From the NCBI GenBank assembly GCA_964631255.1, contig CAZVWS010000001.1:62001-126000 (forward strand): DNA of 64,000 bases, written 5' to 3'. Shown piece by piece: positions 49,246 to 58,720 of the stretch. Under the pieces are notes generated by a model. That model ran no database searches and was not told where the DNA came from. It saw only the letters and a program-made list of their open reading frames with translations. Source of the stretch: JBGZFC01 sp964631255 (lineage in GTDB: Bacteria > Bacteroidota > Bacteroidia > Bacteroidales > Dysgonomonadaceae). A program made the position numbers and the translations under genes. Position 1 is the stretch's first letter. The number at the start of each line of letters is the position of its first letter.

Positions 49246-50348
49246 AAAAACAAATCCCATTGCTCAACAAATTGCCACGGCTGGATTGGTACATCATCAA
49301 GAAATTTTTGGGTACGTACATCTTCATGATTACACTTATTCTCAGCATTGCCGTGGTGTTCGATATCAACGAGAAAATTGACAAGTTTATGAGCAGTGGC
49401 GTTACGCTAAAAGAGATTATTTTTGATTATTACGTCAATTTTGTTCCATTTTATGCCAATCTGTTCAGTCCGCTTTTTATTTTTCTGGCAGTTATCTTTT
49501 TCACATCAAAAATGGCAGGCAATTCCGAAATCATTGCCATCTTGTCCAACGGCATCAGTTTCAAACGCTTACTCAGACCTTATATGATTTCGGCGGCGGT
49601 AATAGCAGCCATCACTTTTGTGTTGGGCAGTTACATCATTCCACCGGCAAACGAAACCCGCATCAATTTTGAGAACACCTATATCGACCCGCGCCAGCGG
49701 AAAATAGGCGATAGAGATATCCAGTTCAGAGTAGGAGACGGAACCATTGTTTATTTTGGGAATTTTGATTTCGAATCGAAAACGGGTTACAATTTTTCTA
49801 TCGACCATTTCGATAGTTTGCGTTTGGTATCGAGGCTTACGGCACAATCTATCGTGTATGATTCTGCATTTCATTGGACTATCAGAAATTACCAAATTCG
49901 TGATTTCGATGGGCTTAAAGAGAATATCACGAATGGCGAATCCATTGATACCATCATTCAAATTGTGCCCAACGACTTTGTTATTGCCAAAACCGACCAA
50001 CAAATGATGACTACTTCACAACTCTCTCGCTACGTGAAAAGTCAAAAAGAGCGAGGCATGGGAAATATACAAGCCTTTCAGATTGAGTATCACTCGCGAT
50101 TTGCATCCGTTTTTTCGGCTTTCGTGCTCACGCTAATCGGCGCATCCATTTCGGCACGAAAAGTGAAAGGCGGTATGGGGCTGAATATCGGTATCGGGTT
50201 GGCATTGAGCATGGCATATATTTTGTTTATGACCATCAGTTCCTCGTTTGCTATTAAAGGAAATATGAGTCCGTTTTTGGCAGCTTGGATTCCGAATATC
50301 GTTTTTTCAATTATTGCTTACTTCCTCATGAAGAAAGCTCCAAACTAA
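49242..50348 (+). CDS. lptG: LptF/LptG-family LPS export permease
   Basis: A 368-residue YjgP/YjgQ-type inner-membrane protein: three N-terminal helices, a periplasmic beta domain at about 130-270 (YGNFDFESKTGYN-like strands) and three C-terminal helices. It is half of the permease that pulls LPS from the inner membrane, feeding the LptD pore (encoded at 52180-54906). The ATG at 49242 overlaps the tgt stop by 4 nt (ATGA), which decides the start and shows coupling. The partner permease gene is not in the window. Confidence 0.88.
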   Translation: MKKQIPLLNKLPRLDWYIIKKFLGTYIFMITLILSIAVVFDINEKIDKFMSSGVTLKEIIFDYYVNFVPFYANLFSPLFIFLAVIFFTSKMAGNSEIIAILSNGISFKRLLRPYMISAAVIAAITFVLGSYIIPPANETRINFENTYIDPRQRKIGDRDIQFRVGDGTIVYFGNFDFESKTGYNFSIDHFDSLRLVSRLTAQSIVYDSAFHWTIRNYQIRDFDGLKENITNGESIDTIIQIVPNDFVIAKTDQQMMTTSQLSRYVKSQKERGMGNIQAFQIEYHSRFASVFSAFVLTLIGASISARKVKGGMGLNIGIGLALSMAYILFMTISSSFAIKGNMSPFLAAWIPNIVFSIIAYFLMKKAPN

Positions 50349-50351
50349 AAA

Positions 50352-50386
50352 AGTCTTGGCTCTTGATTCTTGGCTCTTGGCTCTTA
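50352..50386. repeat. TCTTGGCTCT short-word repeat, second site
   Basis: GTCTTGGCTCTTGATTCTTGG followed by CTCTTGGCTCTT within 35 nt, filling the spacer between lptG and the cyclophilin gene. The word is the same as at 43658-43709. Confidence 0.75.
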
Positions 50387-50400
50387 AAAATTACAAACAA

Positions 50401-51207
50401 ATGAAAAAATCAATTTTACTTTTTCTGCTTGCAACGGTTGCTTGCATTGCCACCGCGCAAACAAAATACCCCACCATCGTTATCGAAACTAATTACGGAA
50501 CAATGAAAGCCATACTTTATGACGACACACCACAACATAGCAATCATTATTTGAAATTGGTGAAACAGGGATATTTCAATGGTACGCTTTTTTACCGGGT
50601 GGTGCAAAACTTCATGATACAAGGTGGCTCGCAAGACTCCAAAAATGCTCCTGCCGGTGCGCAAATAGGTTCGGGACGCAACGATATGAACATCATGCCC
50701 GAATTTCGAGCACACCATTTTCACAAAAAAGGAGCTTTGGCTGCACCTCGTCGCGATGTAAAAGAAAATCCACAAAAAAAATCGGATGCATCGCAGTTTT
50801 ATATTGCTCACGGGCAAGTATATACATCGGGACAATTGGACACCCTGGAGATGCGTGTAAATGTGCCGATAAAAAATAAAATCATCGCCAAACATTATGT
50901 GCCTCATAAAGAAAAGCTTGCCGCACTGAAAAAAACCGACCCCGAAGCTTTTAACGCTTTGCTCGATTCTGTACTGAGCGTTGTGGACTCAATTTACGAG
51001 AAAGCACCCGGAAAATTCTTGCTGAGCCCCGAAATAAGAGAAGCATATTCTACCATTGGCGGCGTGCACCACCTGGACGGAGAATATACTGTTTTTGGCG
51101 AGGTTACCGAAGGTTTGGAAGTGATTGACAAAATAGCTGCCTTGGCGGTTGATGCCAATATGCGCCCCCGAAAAGATGCCAAAATCATCCGCATCTACAC
51201 AGAATAA
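50401..51207 (+). CDS. Exported cyclophilin-type peptidyl-prolyl isomerase
   Basis: A 268-residue isomerase catalysing proline cis-trans changes in the cell envelope. Signal peptide MKKSILLFLLATVACIATAQ sets the start at 50401. The cyclophilin core has LFYRVVQNFMIQGG and DASQFYIAHG. An insertion of roughly 60 residues (about 145-205, with KLAALKKTDPEAFNALL) separates that core from the closing GEVTEGLEVIDKI. Same strand as tgt-lptG with a 52-nt gap, so it may share their transcript. Confidence 0.9.
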   Translation: MKKSILLFLLATVACIATAQTKYPTIVIETNYGTMKAILYDDTPQHSNHYLKLVKQGYFNGTLFYRVVQNFMIQGGSQDSKNAPAGAQIGSGRNDMNIMPEFRAHHFHKKGALAAPRRDVKENPQKKSDASQFYIAHGQVYTSGQLDTLEMRVNVPIKNKIIAKHYVPHKEKLAALKKTDPEAFNALLDSVLSVVDSIYEKAPGKFLLSPEIREAYSTIGGVHHLDGEYTVFGEVTEGLEVIDKIAALAVDANMRPRKDAKIIRIYTE

Positions 51208-51409
51208 CTCATTCTGAAGAGAGCAAAGTATAAAAAACTTCGTTTTTTCGTAAAATTTCTATATAATTTCTAAGCGAAAGTAAAAAAAGTTGACAACAAA
51301 AGATGTTTGCATTAAACAAAAGCAACTGTATTTTGTTTACTTCAAAAGGCGAAATCCGAAAAGCCTAAAAGAACAGAGTAGGAAATGTATTTAATAACAT
51401 CAATTAGAA

Positions 51410-51976
51410 ATGAAAAAAATTTTATTTAGCACATTATTTGTATTAGTATGCTCTTTCGGAGTAGCTACTGCACAACTTCAAAAAGGTAGTACATTAGTTG
51501 GCGGTGGAATCGGAAATATTGGTTTTGGTTTTGGCAGCGCAGCAAATGTCAACGTAAACTTGACTCCTCGCGTAGGTTATTTCATCCAAGACAATGTTGC
51601 TATCGGTGCAAAAGTTAATTTGAGCTACACAGGCGTGAAAAACGGCGACGATACTTTTGGTTACGGATTAAACGGCTTTGGACGCTACTACTTTGGCGAC
51701 AGAGAGTTTGACACCTTATTGAAAAATGGACGTTGGTTTGCTGAAGCCGGTATTGGTTTGGCAGGTCTCAACAATGCACCTCTGGGTTTCAACGTGAATT
51801 TTGGTCCCGGTTACTCTTATTTCTTGAACGAACACGTTGCTGTTGAAGCACTTTTGCTTTACGATGCAAAATTTGGTTCGGGAAGCTCAAACGGATTATC
51901 AATCAATGTTGGATTCCAAATATATTTCCCATCATCCAAATATAAAAGCATGAAAGATAATCCAAAATCACTCTAA
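51410..51976 (+). CDS. Outer-membrane beta-barrel protein
   Basis: A 188-residue exported barrel: signal peptide MKKILFSTLFVLVCSFGVATAQ, then Gly- and aromatic-rich strands (GVGGGIGNIGFGFGSA-type, GRYYFGDREF, FNVNFGPGYSYFLN) and the terminal strand GFQIYFP followed by a short polar tail. It resembles OmpA/OmpX-type 8-stranded barrels. Role unknown. It is monocistronic and followed by a terminator. Confidence 0.8.
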   Translation: MKKILFSTLFVLVCSFGVATAQLQKGSTLVGGGIGNIGFGFGSAANVNVNLTPRVGYFIQDNVAIGAKVNLSYTGVKNGDDTFGYGLNGFGRYYFGDREFDTLLKNGRWFAEAGIGLAGLNNAPLGFNVNFGPGYSYFLNEHVAVEALLLYDAKFGSGSSNGLSINVGFQIYFPSSKYKSMKDNPKSL

Positions 51977-52004
51977 GATTATCACTTTTACAGATTTAAA
52001 AATC

Positions 52005-52040
52005 AAGTGCTTGTCCAAAAAATGGGCAATCACTTTTTTT
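52005..52040 (+). terminator. Terminator after the outer-membrane protein
   Basis: AAGTGCTTGTCC at 52005-52016 pairs with GGGCAATCACTT at 52024-52035 with one mismatch and a G-U pair, followed by a T run. Confidence 0.82.
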
Positions 52041-52179
52041 ATTTGCGCCATTCAGGGAAAGAGAAAAAATTCTCTCCTTATCGCCACTATTAAGTTTTAT
52101 TTTAGATAAATATAAACACCGTTAATCTTAAATTGATTAGTTTTGTAGTTAAAATCGGTAAGGAAACGTACTTTCGTCG

Positions 52180-54906
52180 ATGAAACAACGCATATCTGTT
52201 TTATATTTTCTGATTGTAGCATGCATCTACACCCAATTTTCTTTTGCACAAACAAGAATGTCGGGAGCAGATTCTATGCGTGCACAACAAGTCGAAACAA
52301 CAGAAAAAACCGATACCATCCCACTCAAAAAAGAGACACTTGAAACGGTGGTCAACTACAATGCCAAAGACTCCATTGTATTTACCAAAAACAATATGGG
52401 ATATCTTTATGGCAATGCCGATGTAAAATATGGCGAACTATCCATTACCGGCGAATATATCACGATGGACCTGGATAGCAACATGATATCTTCTACCTTC
52501 GGTTTAGACTCGATAGGAAAAGAGTTTGGCCACCCGGTTTTTTCGGACAAAGGTACCGAATACGAGATGAAGAAAGTACGATACAATTTTAAAACCGGCA
52601 AAGCATTCATCTCGAATGTAGTAACCCAACAAGGCGATGGTTATATTGTTGCCAATCAGGCAAAGAAAAACCCCGATAACTCTTTCTATATGGCCAATGC
52701 ACGCTATACCACTTGCGATTTGCACGACCATCCGCACTTCTATCTCAACCTATCGAAAGCAAAAGTACGTCCCGAAAAAGATGTAGTAACCGGTCCGGCG
52801 TGGCTGGTGGTTGCCGATGTGCCGCTTTTCCCGATAGTATTGCCTTTTGCTTTTTTCCCTTTTACTAAATCCTATTCTTCCGGAATAATTATGCCTTCGT
52901 ATGGCGACGAAATGAATCGCGGATTCTACCTAAGCAATGGCGGCTACTATTTTGCCATCAGCGACTACATGGATCTTGCCCTCACGGGCGAAATTTTTAC
53001 CAAAGGCACTTGGGGTGTCAATGCACGTTCCAATTACAGAAAAAGATACAAATATTCGGGTAGTGTAAACGCGAGCTATTTGAACACCATTTTGGGTGAT
53101 AAAAAACTAAAAGACCTGAATATCCCCGGCGCTTACTCCTCATCCAAAGACCTGAGAATAAGCTGGACACACTCGCAAGACCCGAAAGCAAACATGTTCA
53201 GAACCCTGTCGGCAAGTGTCAACTACTCCAGCAGCAGAGCAAATCACAACGACTTGGCTGTGCTTTACGACAGAGCTGCAGTAAACAACACCAAAAGTTC
53301 GAGCGTGAACCTAACACAACGGTTTCCCGAATCACCTTGGAGCATCTCGGCAACTATGAACATCAACCAGATATCGAGCGATTCCATTATTTCGGCAACT
53401 CTGCCCAATATTTCGGCAAACATGAGTCGTATTTTCCCATTCAAACGCAAAAAAGCTGTTGGCTCTGAAAGATGGTACGAAAAAATATCGATGAGCTATT
53501 CGGGAGAATTTCGAAACTCCATAACAACCAAAGAGAATAAATTTCTGAAATCAAACATCATCAGAGATTGGCAAAACGGTGTGATGCATCGTATCCCCAT
53601 CAGCGCAACCTTTTCTCTGTTTGATGTGATACAGATTTCACCTTCGTTCAACTATAACGAACGCTGGTACACCGGAGGCGTGAAACAAGTTTGGGACCCG
53701 ATTGAAAAACGCCATGTACCCATCGATACCCTACGCGGTTTTAAGCGAGTTTATGACTACAGCGCGTCCATCAGCGCCAATACAAAACTATACGGAATGT
53801 ATGTACCTTGGAAAATTTTCGGAGACAAAGTGCAAGCCATTCGACACGTATTATCGCCCGGTATATCATTCAGTTACAGACCCGATTTTGGAGACCCCCG
53901 ATATGGTTTTTACGAAAACTACACCTATATGAACGAGTATGGCGAAGAGATGCAATACTCCTATTCACCCTATTCGAGCATGATGTTTGGTACTGCATCG
54001 AGCGGTAAAAGTGGAAGTTTGAATTTTAGTTTGAAAAACAATATCGAGATGAAAATTCGCAGCGATGCAGACTCCACCGGGTTTCGCAAAATCAGTTTGA
54101 TAGATGATTTGGGTATCAACTTCTCCTACAACATGATGGCAGACTCGTTGCGTTGGAGCGATATTGGCACTAATATAAGACTCAAACTTTCCAAATCGTA
54201 TACAATGAACCTCTCGGCGACGTGGGACCCTTACCTATATAAACTGAATGCAAATAACCAACCCGTAAGGGTGAATAAACTTCGGGTCATGAATGGGAAA
54301 GGGATTGGAAAACTCAGTTCCACGGGCACCTCTTTTTCTTACTCCATCAACCAGGATACGTTTAGAAAATTGTTTGGGAAGAAAGATGATTCGGACGACA
54401 AGAACAAGAATGACCAAGAAAACGACATACCCGATGATGGCACGATGGGACGAAATCCGCACGAAATGGGTCCTCGAAAAAGCGTGTTCGACCAAGGCGA
54501 TGTGTCGATGGGCGAATTTGACGATGATGGATATTTGAAAAGTGCCATAAAATGGAATCTGTCGATAAACTATTCGTTACGATACGCTTACGGCGATTTC
54601 GATTTCCACCGAATGGACTACAAAGGCAGGCTCATACACAATTTGGGCGTTAGAGGCAGCTTGCAACCCACCAAAAATTGGGACTTTACCTTCAATGCGG
54701 ATTACAATTTTGAATTGCAGAAAATAACCAATATCAACTGTTCACTGACTCGCAACCTGCACTGCTGGAGCATGTCGGCAAATTTTATTCCATTCGGTCC
54801 TTACAAATCTTACAACTTTGTTATTCGTGCCAATGCTTCGCTACTGCAAGATCTGAAATACGAAGAGCGCAGCACGCCATACGACAGAGGAATGGATTGG
54901 TATTAA
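52180..54906 (+). CDS. lptD: LPS-assembly outer-membrane protein LptD-like
   Basis: A 908-residue outer-membrane protein: signal peptide (ISVLYFLIVACIYTQFSFAQ), an OstA-like N-terminal beta-jellyroll at about 60-190 (YLYGNADVKYGELSITGEY, KYGTEYEMKKVRYN-like) and a large C-terminal barrel. LPFAFFPFTKSYSSGIIMPS, just after the jellyroll, is typical of Bacteroidetes LptD. It inserts LPS into the outer leaflet. An acidic Asp/Asn/Lys-rich loop lies near residues 730-760. A TAGTTTTG box at 52138-52145 precedes it. Confidence 0.87.
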   Translation: MKQRISVLYFLIVACIYTQFSFAQTRMSGADSMRAQQVETTEKTDTIPLKKETLETVVNYNAKDSIVFTKNNMGYLYGNADVKYGELSITGEYITMDLDSNMISSTFGLDSIGKEFGHPVFSDKGTEYEMKKVRYNFKTGKAFISNVVTQQGDGYIVANQAKKNPDNSFYMANARYTTCDLHDHPHFYLNLSKAKVRPEKDVVTGPAWLVVADVPLFPIVLPFAFFPFTKSYSSGIIMPSYGDEMNRGFYLSNGGYYFAISDYMDLALTGEIFTKGTWGVNARSNYRKRYKYSGSVNASYLNTILGDKKLKDLNIPGAYSSSKDLRISWTHSQDPKANMFRTLSASVNYSSSRANHNDLAVLYDRAAVNNTKSSSVNLTQRFPESPWSISATMNINQISSDSIISATLPNISANMSRIFPFKRKKAVGSERWYEKISMSYSGEFRNSITTKENKFLKSNIIRDWQNGVMHRIPISATFSLFDVIQISPSFNYNERWYTGGVKQVWDPIEKRHVPIDTLRGFKRVYDYSASISANTKLYGMYVPWKIFGDKVQAIRHVLSPGISFSYRPDFGDPRYGFYENYTYMNEYGEEMQYSYSPYSSMMFGTASSGKSGSLNFSLKNNIEMKIRSDADSTGFRKISLIDDLGINFSYNMMADSLRWSDIGTNIRLKLSKSYTMNLSATWDPYLYKLNANNQPVRVNKLRVMNGKGIGKLSSTGTSFSYSINQDTFRKLFGKKDDSDDKNKNDQENDIPDDGTMGRNPHEMGPRKSVFDQGDVSMGEFDDDGYLKSAIKWNLSINYSLRYAYGDFDFHRMDYKGRLIHNLGVRGSLQPTKNWDFTFNADYNFELQKITNINCSLTRNLHCWSMSANFIPFGPYKSYNFVIRANASLLQDLKYEERSTPYDRGMDWY

Positions 54907-54954
54907 GGTTGTTCTGTTTGCAGTTTTTCCGGTTGGCGAGAAAAAAAATGGCGG

Positions 54955-56217
54955 TTACTTTTTCCACAATTTATTCATCCAATCTTGCATTTTCTGCTCC
55001 GAAGGATTGTTTTGCGACTCCCAAAATGTCCTGTTTTTCAACTCGTTTGGCAAATACTGCTGTTCAACAAAATTGTTCTCGAAATCGTGTGCGTATTTGT
55101 AGTTTTTGCCATAATCTAACTCTTTCATCAACGAAGTTGGCGCGTTGCGCAAATGAAGCGGCACGGGCAAATTACCGGTTTTCTCCACGTTTGCTAAGGC
55201 GTTTTCTATGGCGAGATAGGCAGAATTGCTTTTAGGCGAAGTTGCCAAATAGATGGTGGTTTGAGCCAAGACGATTCGCCCTTCGGGCCATCCAATTTTC
55301 TGTAGCGTATCAAAACAAGCATTCGCCAGCAAAAGGGCGTTGGGATTTGCCAGACCAATATCTTCGGCAGCCGAAATTACCAAACGACGGGCAATAAACT
55401 TGGGGTCTTCGCCTCCGGCAACCATGCGTGCCAACCAATAGACCGCAGCGTTGGGGTCGCTGCCGCGAATAGATTTGATGAAAGCGGAAATTATGTCGTA
55501 GTGCATCTCCCCCCCTTTGTCGTAAGCTGCCGGATTTTCTTGCAATCGTTCCGTTACGTTCTTGTCGTTGATTACAATGGTTTCGTTGGTTTCTGCCGAT
55601 ACCATCAAGTCCAAAATATTGAGCAACTTACGCGCATCTCCACCCGAAAATCGGAACAAAGCATCCGTTTCTTCTACTTGCACTTTCCGGTTTTTCAAAA
55701 CAATATCCTCGGTAAGTGCTCTGTGCAGAAGTATCTCCAAATGCGATTTATCGAGCGACTTGAGCACATAAATTTGACAGCGAGATAGCAGCGGACGAAT
55801 TACCTCGAACGATGGGTTCTCGGTGGTAGCGCCAATCAGGGTAATGACACCGGTTTCCACGGCATGTAGTAGTGAGTCTTGTTGCGATTTGCTAAACCGA
55901 TGTATCTCGTCAATAAATAAGATGGGCGTGGCAGAATCAAAAAAACGGGCATTTTTTGCTTTGTCTATCACTTCGCGCACATCTTTCACTCCCGAATTGA
56001 TGGCACTCAGCTTATAAAATGGTGCTTTTATGGTGTTTGCCAAAATATTGGCAAGCGTAGTTTTGCCCACTCCCGGTGGTCCCCAAAGCAAGATGGAGGG
56101 AACTCGTCCCGAGTCAATCATTTTTCGCAAAATGGCATTTTTACCTACCAAATGCTCTTGACCGATAAACTCATCTAAACTGTTTGGGCGCAGCCTTTCG
56201 GCTAAGGGAGTACTCAT
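54955..56217 (-). CDS. rarA: Replication-associated recombination ATPase RarA
   Basis: A 420-residue AAA+ protein of the RarA/MgsA/WRNIP1 family acting at stalled replication forks. Walker A LLWGPPGVGKTTLAN, Walker B ILFIDEIHRFSKSQQD, sensor 1 GATTENPSFEV and the C-terminal tetramerisation region with DPNAAVYWLARM are clear. The start is the ATG at 56217 (MSTPLAERLRP), the family N-terminus, not the frame's upstream codons. No operon partner. Confidence 0.95.
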   Translation of the reverse strand: MSTPLAERLRPNSLDEFIGQEHLVGKNAILRKMIDSGRVPSILLWGPPGVGKTTLANILANTIKAPFYKLSAINSGVKDVREVIDKAKNARFFDSATPILFIDEIHRFSKSQQDSLLHAVETGVITLIGATTENPSFEVIRPLLSRCQIYVLKSLDKSHLEILLHRALTEDIVLKNRKVQVEETDALFRFSGGDARKLLNILDLMVSAETNETIVINDKNVTERLQENPAAYDKGGEMHYDIISAFIKSIRGSDPNAAVYWLARMVAGGEDPKFIARRLVISAAEDIGLANPNALLLANACFDTLQKIGWPEGRIVLAQTTIYLATSPKSNSAYLAIENALANVEKTGNLPVPLHLRNAPTSLMKELDYGKNYKYAHDFENNFVEQQYLPNELKNRTFWESQNNPSEQKMQDWMNKLWKK

Positions 56218-56485
56218 ATTTTTGTTTTTTTGTGAAGTGTAAATACTATTCAACTAAAATAAGATTCTTATCACTATGTCTTCGCAATAAACTACAAAAA
56301 AACAGATAAAAAAAAGATATTCAAAATTATTTGTATTAATCTTCCAAAACAAAGCAGTCGGGATAATGAAAGAAAATGCCATATCAACAAAAAAGGATAT
56401 ATAATTAAATATTTTCACTAACAAGGCTAATTTGCTTATAATTCGTAATATTTTTTACTCAAAAATGACAAATATTTAGTTTTTA

Positions 56486-56517
56486 TTTGCAAATATTCAA
56501 AAAATGCTATAAATTTG
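56486..56517 (+). promoter_or_regulatory. Promoter of the T9SS cargo gene; gap 56218-56611
   Basis: TTTG at 56486-56489, 20-nt spacer, TAAATTTG at 56510-56517: a near-perfect Bacteroidetes promoter, about 95 nt before the start codon. The remainder of the gap is AT-rich and must hold the rarA promoter on the minus strand; nothing else stands out. Confidence 0.72.
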
Positions 56518-56611
56518 TATCGGTGCGATTTTGCTTTTTGAAAAGCTAAATTATTACGCCGAAAGTCAATTTTCAAAACCATTCTTCACAAGAATTAAAA
56601 AAGCAAAAGTA

Positions 56612-58540
56612 ATGAAAAAACAATTACCCTTTTTATCGTTTTCTGGGGCAAAATTTGCCCTTGTATTTGCATTGCTTTTCGCGAGTGTAACAGTGCATTC
56701 GCAAGAGTTTGGTCATGCAAAAAAAAGCATTGCTACGGGTTCGCAAATGCAAGTTACAGGCAAAGCTTCCAATAGCAAAGCACTGATTTTTACAGAAGGA
56801 GCCAAAGCCAACCATTTCACACTTAACGACCCAAGCAATTTGGAGCCATACGGTACAATTGCACCGGTTGAATTTGTAAACGGAGCCGAGTATTTTGAAG
56901 GAAAATATTATGGAGCAGCTTACGGCAACCCATCGCTTTTGTCTATCGACCCCGAAACAGGAGAAATCAGCATCGTATCATCTTCGTTAGAAAACACTTC
57001 GCTGCTTTCTTACAATCCGCAAGCAAAAATTATGTATGGCGTTAGTTTACACGACACCAGCCAAAATCTCTACAAAGTAGATATGGCAACAGGTACAGAA
57101 ACGTTGATTACCAAACTCAATATCAACGGCACCATTATCTGTTTTGAGGTGATGAACAATGGTCGCATCATTGGGGCAGATTCTGCCAATGATTACATCG
57201 TAGAGATTGACCCGACTACAGGTAACACAACTCGTTTGTTTAGAGTACCATTCAATGCAACTTTTGGCCAAGACATGGCTGTGGACAGAGAAACAAACAC
57301 CCTTTATTGGGCAGCTTACAACTACGATAATTCGCGTTCGGAACTGCACATTGTAGATTTAAACACCCTTTCGTTGAATTTTGTAGGCGCATTCCCTTCC
57401 CAATCATCCGGTTTTGCAATCCAATCGGACTACACGCCTACAACTCCGGCTAACGTAGAAAACTTGACACTGACAAAAGTGGAAAACGACAAAAAAGTAT
57501 CGTTACAATGGACCAATCCTTCGTTAGATTTACAAGGACTGGCTGTTACCGATTTAGCTAAAATTCTCATTTATAGAAATGGGAAATTTGTACACGAAAT
57601 TGCCAACCCAACTGCGGGAGCTCAAGAAACTTGGGTGGACAACAACCCTGCTTCCGGACGTTTCTACTACTCTGTTCATGCCGAAAATACAACCGGAATC
57701 GGCTCCAACGTTGGCAAAACTATCGATATGGGTAGCTGGTGTAATGTTGTTTTCAATATGAAAGACGGTTTTGGCGATGGCTGGAACGGTGGTCAAATAC
57801 ACATTATTGCAGACAATATTCCAATTGGTCTTATCTCGTTGTTAAATGGATCGAGCGGCACATCAACATTACCCAGTCCTGCTACAGAACTAAAATTTTT
57901 GTGGTCAACCGGTGCTTTCGATGAAGAAATTTCGTTTACCATAACAGACTCAAAAGGCGAAACAGTTTACGTTACACAAAACGGACCTCCCGCCGGAGAA
58001 TTTTTGTCTTGGTTCAACAATTGCGATAACGTATTCTGTTATCCACCCAACAATGTTTCTTTTGAACAAGCATCGGGCAATTCGGGATACATCCGTTGGG
58101 AACAACCACAGGGCGATTTGGCCAACCTTAACGGTTACAAAATTACGGGCGAAGGACTATTTGAAACCGTAACTGTTCCTGCCAATACGTTGGAGTACTT
58201 TTTCGAATCCAACAACATTGGAACCACTCCTTACATTGCTTGCGTAACTGCCTTGTACACTGATTGTCATTCGGAAGAAACATGTGCTACCGTTTCCACA
58301 GGAATAGAAGAGATGGATGGCGGTTTGCTTGTTTTCCCGAATCCTGCCACCGATTTTATCTATATCAGCGGAAAAGAAGTTTCTAATTTGAAACTGTACA
58401 ACTCTGTTGGTCAATTGGTAAATGCAGAGAATAATGGCAACAAAATTGATGTGAGCAACCTGAAAAGCGGTATTTATTTGCTTGTTGCTACCACACAAGA
58501 CAAACAACAAATAAGAAAGAAAATTGTGATAAGCAGGTGA
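56612..58540 (+). CDS. Secreted protein with type IX secretion sorting domain
   Basis: A 642-residue secreted or surface protein. Signal peptide (AKFALVFALLFASVTVHSQ) fixes the start at 56612. Residues about 75-280 look like a beta-propeller of short repeats (SIDPETGEIS, VDMATGTETL, EIDPTTGNTT). Fibronectin-like sandwich domains follow, with a DGFGDGWNGG segment seen in other T9SS surface proteins. The last 75 residues are a type A T9SS sorting domain (LLVFPNPATDFIYISG to RKKIVIS). No catalytic motif is apparent. It implies a type IX secretion system elsewhere in the genome. Confidence 0.85.
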   Translation: MKKQLPFLSFSGAKFALVFALLFASVTVHSQEFGHAKKSIATGSQMQVTGKASNSKALIFTEGAKANHFTLNDPSNLEPYGTIAPVEFVNGAEYFEGKYYGAAYGNPSLLSIDPETGEISIVSSSLENTSLLSYNPQAKIMYGVSLHDTSQNLYKVDMATGTETLITKLNINGTIICFEVMNNGRIIGADSANDYIVEIDPTTGNTTRLFRVPFNATFGQDMAVDRETNTLYWAAYNYDNSRSELHIVDLNTLSLNFVGAFPSQSSGFAIQSDYTPTTPANVENLTLTKVENDKKVSLQWTNPSLDLQGLAVTDLAKILIYRNGKFVHEIANPTAGAQETWVDNNPASGRFYYSVHAENTTGIGSNVGKTIDMGSWCNVVFNMKDGFGDGWNGGQIHIIADNIPIGLISLLNGSSGTSTLPSPATELKFLWSTGAFDEEISFTITDSKGETVYVTQNGPPAGEFLSWFNNCDNVFCYPPNNVSFEQASGNSGYIRWEQPQGDLANLNGYKITGEGLFETVTVPANTLEYFFESNNIGTTPYIACVTALYTDCHSEETCATVSTGIEEMDGGLLVFPNPATDFIYISGKEVSNLKLYNSVGQLVNAENNGNKIDVSNLKSGIYLLVATTQDKQQIRKKIVISR

Positions 58541-58644
58541 TTCATTGCATTATATCAACCTATGTGTAGCTTTTCTTTAACAGTTTATGGAATGAAATTT
58601 TGCAAATAAATTCGCCTTGCGGTTAATTATCATTAATAATTTAT

Positions 58645-58652
58645 TATCTTTG
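58645..58652 (+). promoter_or_regulatory. -7 box upstream of the lipoprotein gene
   Basis: TATCTTTG, a perfect -7 box, 68 nt before the ATG at 58721; no good -33 match is seen. Confidence 0.5.
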
Positions 58653-58720
58653 TAATTTTTAAAGATTTGCTGCGTTTATGATTGAGTAACGTATCGTTAA
58701 ATCGGTAATTTTTGCAATTG

